From assembly GCA_020631735.1 (NCBI GenBank), contig CM036159.1:94784656-94848655 (forward strand): a stretch of DNA of 64,000 bases. The letters are read 5' to 3'. This stretch comes from Saccharum officinarum. Its lineage: Eukaryota > Streptophyta > Magnoliopsida > Poales > Poaceae. Under the pieces are notes generated by a model that saw nothing but the letters and a program-made list of their open reading frames with translations, was not told where the DNA came from and did no database searches. Below are positions 55,012 through 64,000 of this stretch, in pieces (within the stretch, counting starts at the first letter, position 1; each line of letters begins with the position of its first letter). Both the position numbers and the translations under genes were made by a program.

Positions 55012-58000
55012 AAGATTCAACATTAAACTTGTCGTATGTGTATTTAAAACAAAGGTTTGTTTTATAAAATCAGTTTTATCAACTTATAGTTATATAGGTT
55101 TGTCAAATCTAAATATTAACCTAAGTATGCCAGTGGTCAATTTCCTTATGCCCATATAAGGATTATTAGGTGGCTTATATAAGTACTAACTTGGGGTTTT
55201 TCATTATTGCATCTACGCCCAGGCCAAGGTATGTATGTGTGATGACTCTCCCACACTATGCTACCCGGTGTGTAGATTAGAGGTAGCCTTCATATATGAA
55301 ATAGCCATATATGTTGCTAGTTTACTTTTATGCAACGTCGCACCTACGCTCAGGTAAGTGTGAGTTGTGAGAGCATGACCGTACAACCTGGTCTAGGGGA
55401 GAGCTAGTTTTGGTTACTGGATTATTTACATGTTACACACATGTATATATGAAGGTACTTAATTGTGGGTGATCGAATGATTCGGGTAGTTTTGGTGCTA
55501 CATGTACGTATACAGGGGTATATGTATATGGGAGTACTTAGAATTTTACTTCTCAGCTTTCATTGTGTGCTATATTGGGAAATGTTGGGCTGCAATGAAA
55601 CTTTTCTGCAGGTACGCTAACCACGAATGCGTAAGTCGAATGTAGCTATCGACTAGCTATATATCGAGAGAGTGCGTGTTATGCCACCGACATAGAACGT
55701 GATCGCCACCTTAGGTTGGCAATCTTGTGAGGACGAATAGGACGAAGCATGCATCTTCATGATTGTTGCTTATTGCATGGCTATACTCTTCTCACCCTTG
55801 TTCTATAGTGTGTAACTTGTGATCAATGTGTTACACTATCTTTCTTGTGTGAAGCTAAACAAGAATGCCTTTATGTTGCCCACCTAAGTGTTTCAATGCT
55901 TTAGACCTCACTTAAGTAATTATGGATTCTTATGAATGAATTAAATTGGTGTTGGTCTAAGGTAACAAATTTAGAGCTATTATAATAACATGTTTGTGTA
56001 CTCTCTTGTTAAGTAGAACAAAGGCAAGCTTTGTTTTGCTTTTAGGACGTTGGCTGCTATAACGATTTCTGTTGTAGTGATGCTTTCATGCTCATAATGG
56101 TGTTTTCTGTAGTTATGAAGAATACCAAAGTTGTAGCTAACTTAATTATATAGCTTGTCCTAAAATTTCATGACCCTAGGTCTTATGGTTTGAGAGTTAT
56201 GAATTTTAGAAGTTTACTGTCAGGTTTTGCTTATGCTCTGAATAGATCTGAATGTTTGGTTTGTTTGACCTATGTGCATATGGAATCATGTCTTGGAGAT
56301 AATAGAAGAAGTATAGTACTTTTTCTAAGCTTTCCAAAGTGTCCTATAGCACTAATATTGATGGTCGAAATTTCTAGTTATGAGCTTGTCAAGTGGAATG
56401 ACAGAATCTGTCCAAATCTGGGCAGAGATGTCTTCTTTGTCTTGTTTGGCCTTGTTAGCTATAGAATCATCTTAATATGATAATAAGAAAGTTATAGACA
56501 AATTAATAAGCTTTACATAAAGTTAAGGCTCAGCCTTGTTGTGTCTCTAGAACGCCAGTTATGCATTTTTGAAGTTCTTGTCAGTTTTCTGTCCATATTG
56601 GTACAGATCTGAAACATTAACATTTTTGGTCATGTTAATCTATGAATTTGATTTTGGTATGAATAACTAAAGTGTAGCCATCTTCCTAAGCTTCCTAGAA
56701 AGTCTAGGATCACCTTTGTGAGATGTCTACAACCTCAGTTATGGTAGAAACAAGTAACTACTGTGCTGCTGTCCAGATTCTGGGCACATGCTAAGTTGGA
56801 CTCTTTAACTAACGTTTGTTTGGACTAAACTTGTAGTTAGTTCATGCTTGAGATAAATGCTTATTTTGGGTGAGCTTTTTTTTTGCTTGGTAATAGTTGC
56901 TTGAGTCATTTGTTTAAGCTTCTTCATGTGTTTCTTGAATTTATGATGCATGGATGTATGCTTGTTACTTTGGGTAAAGCCGTAGTTGTCACCTCGTTGT
57001 CCTCGGTGAGCATACGAGTGTCGCATAAGCTTTATCCTAGAACAATGTTCACGTTACGTAATTATTTGGTTGTTATCTTCTATTAGGTTCTTTATCTTAG
57101 GAGCCTGAGCCTGTAGACTTGGTGGTTAGCCCTTGAATGTTTGTATCCATGCCGTTGCTTGACCAAAAGCCCAAAGTTGAGTTCTCCTATAGTTTGTATG
57201 AGTCGTGGATGTTTTGCAACCCTTTTTGTGAAGACCTTTATCGACTGACCAACCAAGTTATCTTCCATCAACGCTAGCCTTTTACCACGGTTCGTACGTT
57301 GCCAATTGTGGAGATTGTACCCAAATCCATGTTGGACCTTCCGGTTATCTCTCCAAAGGTTAGCTAGTGTGACGCAACGTCTCTTTGTGATGGCCTCTAA
57401 ATCGTGTGCTTACAAATTCGTACATCTACCTTATCAACTCAATCTATGACCACATACCGGTTTTCACCTTGAAAATTGCTTAATTCGTCTCCAACACTCC
57501 CCAGTCTCGGGATGTTTATCAATTTTGATCTCATGTTGTTGCTCAACATGATCGAATCTCTGTTAATTAATTATCTAGTAGTTTCCTTAGTCGACGCCAG
57601 GTGTGCGTGGAATTATGTACAAATCGCACGCTCAGTCGCCTTCGGCAATGGAGCTATGTTCTCTTGTGCAGTGCTTTAATCTGCGAATAGCTTCCCTGTT
57701 GATTCTAAACCTTGTGACTACCTTTACTTGCTATCCCTCCTTGTATGGCGCTTGTTCTTACAACCCATTGGTGTCACTTGAAATTTCACCTTCGTTGTGC
57801 GTCTAGTAATGGTGTTATGAGTAGCCACTGATGGTGCCGCGACGAAACCAAGGGCCTCCTGTGGCTGCAGACACATGGCTGGCTGCTTGGCACGCACTGG
57901 TATCACGGTTTCTAGTCATGATCCATTATCAAACGACAGACGATGTGCTATTTTCTTGTGTTCCTTCTTGGTTATCTCTCCAAATCGTATCGTAAGATCC

Positions 58001-59754
58001 ATATCTTAGACCGAAAGTAGTGGAACTTCCTTCTAAAGTTGCTAAGAGAAAAATCTTTGAAGAATAGGTCACCGACATAAACATTAACAGACTGCAATAG
58101 GTGGTAGACAAGTGACTCTACGTAGTTATCCCAGTATTGACGAACATCATCTAGTAAGCAAGTATCTCACATCTATTGGATAAAAAGGACACACAACCCT
58201 TAATGTTGGACAAGTTATCTGTGGGATAAAAATCAATTGTCGCACTGTGCATATGACCGGAGCTATCCAAGTTGCAATCTTGGGTGCATAATGACCCTAC
58301 AATCGAAATAAACCATCTCTAGAATAACTTCGTATTTGCTAACTTCGATGGCAACCATTCGTTCTGCGTCAACCACAATTATTATGGTCAAGAGTGAAGA
58401 TTTGGAATTTTTAGTGTTGAGAGACAACTAATCAGTTACCAATAGGAAGGTTAATCTCCAGCTAGGTAATGACTCCTTGGTAGCTACGAAGGCTATTTCT
58501 TACAGAGCAATAACCAATAAGAAGTTGATCAACTAGCCAACAACTTGAGCGATACTCTATCTTCCAGAGCCATTGTGATCAAGTCAATTTAATCTTGGAC
58601 AATCACACAAATAGTGCAAGGTGTTCTATCAGCTAAAGTGAAGAATTAGAGAAAGCATGCCCTAGTTTCCATTAGCATCCTTGTGTCCATAGGTGCCACA
58701 AATGGTTTGCCCATAACTGGGAAAGAAATTTGAGAAGTGTTAAACAACAGATTTCCTATCTTAGAGCTGCTGTTTGATCCTAAAAAGGAAGCCTCAACGT
58801 GAAAGTTGGCCTGACAAAGTTGTTATGCTGCAAGTCAACTCAACTTACAGTACAACTAAGTCACCAAGGAGGATTTTACTCAATCGCTTGGTGGTAGACT
58901 ACTCCCCGCGGTTAAGTGAATAATTACAACTTTTATTGTCCTTAAGGCCTCATTACATCTTTCTTAGGGAATTATTTTCCAATAATGACATACTTTGGTA
59001 CCTTATACATGTTTTTACCAAGAGGTTGCATCTGATTCAACCCAGATAACTATTGTCTTTGGATAAAAGAATCTTATTAGGTAACATTTGGCCGAAATAC
59101 GAAGACAACTGAGTCAGCTATCACATTCACTAAACCCTCAATAGACTCAGATAATACAGTGTTATCATCAGAGAAAGAGAACTGCACACAAGGAACCTAA
59201 AGTAGTTTTCCATTGGTTGGTGTCTAAATGAATGAACGTTTACGACCAGAATAGACCTTGTCTATTGGTTAGTTTGTAGCATATAACCTCAGAGAATGTT
59301 TATCGTCTATGATCTTCCCCTTTTGGAAGGTTGTGCTCAAGCCATTTTGGTAGAGAACTGCTTTTCAAAACCGTGGGAACATAGAGCCATTTCAACGAGT
59401 ATACTTTTGAATATTTGGTCTAATGTCAAGTTCATATGGCCTATGTTGTGCTCATTAGAGAGTCAGATACTTGTGAGTGGTTCACTCATGGACCAAATGA
59501 TCTCCGTACACTGAGAATGCAGTATGTGCTATCTTGGATTCCTCCCAAAGTAACAATGCTTCATGGAAGTCAACGAAGGAAATTCTTCAGACAAATTTTA
59601 CCATAAAGAGTAAGTATCAAAAAGTGCCTTTGACCAAATTGTTCACCGACGTTGAAGCTTTTAGCTGAATGCTATAGCAGATGTTGGGAACTAGATAACG
59701 TGTCTCTCTTCCTTAAAAGATCTTCCATTCCGAATCTCGGGACGCGATTCTTTT
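55012..59754 (+). other. Gypsy-3 internal region, non-coding
   Basis: 55012-55760 matches the gypsy-1 leader in blocks. About 56070-56800 resembles the element's own 3' LTR near 61870-62080 (TAGAATCATCTTAA, AAGAAAGTT, TAAGCTTT.CATAAAGTT, GTCAGTTTTCTGTC). 56850-59750 shows no gag, RT, integrase or H3-like gene in any frame; only short random frames occur. Confidence 0.65.
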
Positions 59755-59766
59755 AAGGGGGGAGGG
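59732..59766 (+). promoter_or_regulatory. Pre-PPT inverted repeat and polypurine tract of gypsy-3
   Basis: GAATCTCG (59732-59739), GGA, CGCGATTC (59743-59750), then AAGGGGGGAGGG. The outer A-T pair of gypsy-1/2 is G-C here, a paired change; one inner pair is mismatched. Confidence 0.7.
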
Positions 59767-59767
59767 C

Positions 59768-62700
59768 TGTAACACCCCAGGTGTTTATCACCAATTAAGT
59801 AGTGGGTTTAAGCTCAAACATGATAGATTAATGGAGATGACAGTGTCAAAGTCAAACCTATGGAAATAAGCCATAACCTAAACTTGGATATTGCACCCTC
59901 GCTTACATATAGGCTCAATTAAAAGATATATGCTTGGGTGTTGCTATCAAAGTATCTTCACATGTCTCACCTCAATAACTATCTATATTGATCCCTGGAA
60001 AAGTTTCTTGAAGTTTGGAATCAAGAAGTCAAATGAAATGATAAGTCATAGTAGAGTTGGAAATTTTGAAGGAATGAGTCATATCTTGCTTGGATTGTTT
60101 TGTTTAGAGAATGAGAACATATGTCATCAACTAAGTCTTGCAACCTTGACCAAACAACTCCAATTGAACCCTACAACAACACTTATGAAAGGCTCATGTG
60201 GAACAAGTGACAAGAAGATGCCGCAAATCGGTCCCGAACCTCAAAACTAGGGTTTCTTCCGACGCGGTGTTGACCGAAGTGAAACTACTATTTTTGTTCG
60301 AGATATGAAGTTTGACCTTTAATGAAAATTGGAGTTTAGTTTGTATGCAACAAACTTTATTTTTGGACCACGTCCCGATCCCACCCCGAAGTGCTGTCAA
60401 GCTGATCACAGTGCAATTTTGACTCCTCCTGTGCAACCCTATGGTGGGAATTAATATCTCGCAAACCAGTGGAATTTGACTGAGCTCCTATAAGCAATGT
60501 TGTAGTACTCTCATAGCCCTACGCAGCGGTATAATTTGTTGGTCGAATTGTCATCTGGTTTAAGAGATAGAGGTGAGATTAGAAGAGTGGCAGACTCGTA
60601 AATACGTCGCTTTTGGATGGCAGTTTTGGAGGCGCTGAAACTTGGTGGCCGACATCGGAAAGGACCGAGCGCCGTGTGGCCTCCGTGCCCGTGCATGAGC
60701 GCCACCTCCCCGGGCTGCTCTGTGTCGAGGGGGAGAAAAAGGGGATCGAGCCCGACCCTTCACTCGCTCCCTTCTCCTCTTTTCCTCGGTCTATTTCTCT
60801 CTCGCTCTCTCGTGCCCGAAGCCATGGCCGAGTCGGGCTGGAGCTCGCTGTTGCTGTCGCCCCTCCTTTGCCCCTCCTCTTCCAACACCATCCACCCCTC
60901 TCCTCCTCCCTCCTGCCGCTGCTGTTGGCTGCCATCTGCTCCTTCGTCGTCCTGGGCCGCTATCTCACCGGAATCAAGCCGGCCTCCTCCGTCCCCTTCT
61001 CTGTTTCCGTCGCTGTGGGGAAGAAGGACCATCTAGCGAGGCAGAAACTCTTTGTTGTGTTCACTTTGCAAAAGTGCTAGAGACAAAGGATTTACATATA
61101 GGGGCTTACATGATTTGTGGAAAGTTTTGTGTTCACTCTGCATAATGTTTTCTTTTTTTTCTTTTTCGGAATTAGTATTGCATTTAAATGGCTGAACTTT
61201 GAAAATACATAGTAAATGATAGAAAAATCGTAAAATAGCAAATGAGGACTTTTTGGAATCCTTGTGAAATTGTCTATGCAGTGGATCTATAATATGGCAT
61301 GTTTTAGTTTAAAGTTTTAGCTGTAAAAATAGATTTATGCAACTAGGTTTTGAATGCTAGTTGGATCTGTTATTTTTAATAACTGTAAATATATAACTCC
61401 AAATGAAGTGAAATTTTTGTGACGTGTTACTCTTGTGATGTATGATGTCTAGTAAAAATTTCAAGATTTTAGGCTTGATAGTTTAGGAGCTATAAAAATA
61501 ACAAATGCTATATGCTGCTTTGCTTCTATTCTGGACAGTTCTGCATATATGCATTGTTTGGCTTAGTTAAGTTATGAATCATGCCTTGATGACAATAAAT
61601 GATTTGTAGTAATTTTCTTAAGCTTTTCAAAAAGCTAAAGAGCACAATTTTTGGTTAAGTATATGTTTAACTATAGTAGTCTAAAGTGCTGTAGCTGTTT
61701 CTGTCCAAACCCAGACAGGGTTGCCTTGTTTATAATGTGTGACCTAGTTAGTAGCACAATTAGCTCTAGATGTTTATAACAAAATTGTTCGCAACTTGTT
61801 AATATTTCTAAAAAGTCCAGAACCATAATTATTGGATTGGTGAAACTCAAGTTATAACGGTTTAAAGTGGCATATCAGATTCTATCCATATTTTGGACAG
61901 AGATGCAATTATTTAATTAATTGACCATGTTAACTGTAGAATCATCTTAAGATGATTACAAGAAAGTTGTAGGTAACTTTATAAGCTTTCCATAAAGTTG
62001 AGAATCATGTTTGTTGGAGGTCTAGAACTCCATTTATGCTTCTCTGAAGTTTCTATCAGTTTTCTGTCTATAATTGTACCACTGCTGTTGGGCTGCATGT
62101 GTGGTGTTACTCGTGCAACTAGTTTCATGGTGTAAATGATGTTTACTGTGATTTTGGTAAATACAAAAGTTGTAGATAATTATCTTATCTTTCCTGTGTT
62201 AAATTTTAATGATCCCAGGTCTGATAGTTTAAGAGTTGCATGCTTAATAAGTCTACTGTCAGATTTTAATTACCTTCTGTGCAGACTTTAAAGATTAGCA
62301 TGTTTGGTCATGATAACTTGGGAATCAGGTTGAGATGATTAAAGATGAAATGTAGATAATTTCCTAAGCTTTCCAGAATGTCTTCTTGCAAGTCATTTGG
62401 ATTTATAAAACTCCAGATATGATTGATTTATGAAGCTACTGTTTGCTAGTCCAGAAATTGGCATATTCCAGTTATCGTTGTTGCTTCACCTTGAGTTGCT
62501 TTGCATGTTGCTAAGTGTGATTCATGTCCTTGGTGATGAAGTTAGTACACCTGAAACTTGTGAAGATTATGCTTTACTTATTATGCATGGAATGGTTGGT
62601 GTGCTATAGTCAGTGAGTGGCTATGAGGGCTTGTATCTTGTTTAAATCTTGTGCTTGTCTTATGTGATGCATTCTTATTGCCATTCATCATGTTCATACA

Positions 62701-64000
62701 CATGCATCGTCATATCTCATTTAGGTACGTTAGATGCACTACGTGGATGGCAAGATGTGGAGCTGAACCCGAAGATGGAGTTGGTGGATCCATCCCGAAG
62801 ATAGAAGGATTGGACAAGTGATAGATTGGGAGGATGCTCGCCAAGTGAATTCATCTGACATACTCTAACTTGAGTCGGATCCCAGGCAAGCCCCGGAGCA
62901 TTATAAGCCTCCTACCTTCAAAGCAATTAATTCTATATATGTTATACGTATTGCTGCATTAAGTGGTAGGAGTTGGTTGAAAACCTTGCTGCATTATATC
63001 ATTCCTTGTCCAGATATATGAATCCTTAAATCCTACATAGACTAGGATCGAGTAGATGCTTAGCCCTGCTTTAAGCGGTAGAAGTCAGGTGATTTCCTGT
63101 CACCTGCGAGATATAGGGATATTCATATATGGCACGGTTGGCTATATTTGCTATCGTGGAATGGAACCATGTGTTAATAAAATGAAATGAGACCGGGCGG
63201 GATGACGATAGTGAAGCAACAAGGCATGGAGGTCTTGGGTGTGAATCTATCCCCGTCTGAGTCATTTAAGGACCGATTCGCTGTACATCCTTGAGTCATG
63301 TTGAACGCAGTCTAACACTTAGTTGGCCGGATAAGTCGTTCCGACCGCGAAGCCGAGTAATGTGATTCAGGCCGGGAATCGAATGGTAGGTTGCTTCTTG
63401 GAGGAGAGAAAGAATGTGCTTGGGGACATTGGCGTGAGACCAAGGGGGGGTTAGAGTCCCTATCACCTGGCAGAGTGTCGCCCTTGGGGTCGTGACATCA
63501 TTTGGACCCGCGATTCCTGAATCATATGAAAAGGTGGCTTGTGCGACCCTGGCAGGGGCCTGCGCGGTGAGTGTTAGAAATACCCCTCCAGCTGGATAGG
63601 AATTCGATTCGAATCGCCGTCGCTCCCGGTTAGTGAGCACTTGACTTGAGCAGCGGCAACGTAGATTCCATTAAATTGAACGGATGGTTAATTGGATCAC
63701 GATGGAAAGGTTGCCTCAATTTATACCTGCTATGGTTAATATTGTTTGCTCCTAATAAAGTGAGTGCTCTAGTACAGGTGCTAATATAGATGACAGGTTA
63801 ATGATGATTAACTTGATGCTTAAGCATTAATGATTACTTATCTGTATTAAGCTTTTATGCAAAATGTTGTCAAGCCAGCCCACTTTATATCAGCCTTGCA
63901 TGATCCTTGGTGTCACTTTATTTCTAGTTTCTGACGGGTAAGTCTAGCTGAGTACCTTCTTGTACTCAGGGTTTTATCCCCACTTGTTGCAAGTTGTGAT
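59768..64000 (+). repeat. Gypsy-3 3' LTR, truncated at the window end
   Basis: Begins TGTAACACCCCAGGTG. It has a GC-rich block (60613-61060), then degenerate repeats of AAGTTGTAG...AAGCTTTCC...TCTGTC blocks (61270-62480). The 3' part is alignable with gypsy-1 from about 62880 on. By comparison with gypsy-1 about 440 bp lie beyond the window. Confidence 0.85.
63938..63968 (+). promoter_or_regulatory. Splice-site sequence and stem-loop, gypsy-3 3' LTR
   Basis: GTAAGTCTAGC, TGAGTAC (63949-63955), loop CTTCTT, GTACTCA (63962-63968): one loop change relative to gypsy-1, stem unchanged. Confidence 0.65.

Larger units (their letters stand above)
54812..64000 (+). mobile_element. Gypsy-3: non-coding (LARD-like) relative of gypsy-1, 3' LTR cut by window end
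   Basis: The end of a 5' LTR (GTTCTGTTACA), a primer site TGGCATCGGAGC, a leader matching that of gypsy-1, 4.77 kb of internal sequence without gag-pol, a polypurine tract and a 3' LTR starting TGTAACACCCC are present. LTR ends, primer site, pre-PPT repeat and splice-site/stem-loop all match the gypsy-1 pattern, so it may be mobilised by such elements. Confidence 0.75.

Noticed and set aside
57476..60250. Small plus-strand frames in gypsy-3 (60-119 codons)
   Set aside because: No gag, RT or integrase motif; lengths expected by chance in AT-rich DNA.
60560..61080. Frames of 118-155 codons on both strands in the gypsy-3 LTR
   Set aside because: Composition-driven overlap in a GC-rich LTR block; no motif.

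Overview
This is plant nuclear DNA, most likely a panicoid grass of the sorghum, sugarcane or Miscanthus type. The basis is grass-style LTR retrotransposons, CACTA elements with TTTAGTCCCGG or CAGGCGG subterminal repeats, grass MITEs, and one intron-containing host gene. Two runs of 100 N mark assembly gaps. About 90 percent of the window is transposable elements, several nested in one another.

Layout, left to right. 1-3887 is the 3' part of a SIRE/Maximus-like Ty1/copia element, with the pol end, a purine-rich spacer and a 1.9 kb LTR. 4598-7663 is a complete non-autonomous CACTA element with a CCT target duplication; it carries a two-exon GRF zinc-finger gene. 8863 to about 19888 is a decayed CACTA element or composite. 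It holds an internally deleted TNP2 transposase and a Transposase_24/Ulp1-like gene, and it is interrupted by a 2.7 kb solo LTR (9953-12677, duplication ACAAT). A Ty3/gypsy chromovirus-like element (gypsy-1, 19902-31480, duplication GGCGG) sits at its 3' end; most of its 5' LTR is lost in the first gap. 31486-38369 is a low-copy island with one clear host gene, a heavy-metal-associated isoprenylated plant protein (HIPP) on the minus strand, surrounded by small DNA transposons. 38370-40823 is a copia element broken inside integrase by gypsy-2 (40824-54711, minus strand). Gypsy-2 has nearly identical 4.1 kb LTRs and an uninterrupted 1489-codon gag-pol frame. After the second gap comes gypsy-3 (54812 to the window end), which has LTRs and a leader but no gag-pol.

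Most notable is a small gene upstream of gag in gypsy-1 and gypsy-2. Its product starts with a copy of the histone H3 tail: 17 of 21 residues identical in gypsy-1, more diverged in gypsy-2. A coiled coil with a shared motif (LExYNxxLHEExHxL) and an acidic C-terminus follow. The gypsy-2 copy ends in a SUMO-interaction-like motif. Both integrases end in chromodomain-like segments, so these elements appear to encode both a possible chromatin reader and an H3-like peptide. Expression probably depends on splicing. The LTRs of all three gypsy elements carry a strong 5' splice-site sequence exactly 11 nt before a TGAGTAC/GTACTCA stem-loop. The start codons of the extra gene and of gag follow AG acceptor-like sites (CAG in three cases, TAG plus one G in the fourth). 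A second inverted repeat lies directly before the polypurine tract in all three.

Limits: families are assigned from motifs and memory without database searches, and LTR divergences are counts by eye.
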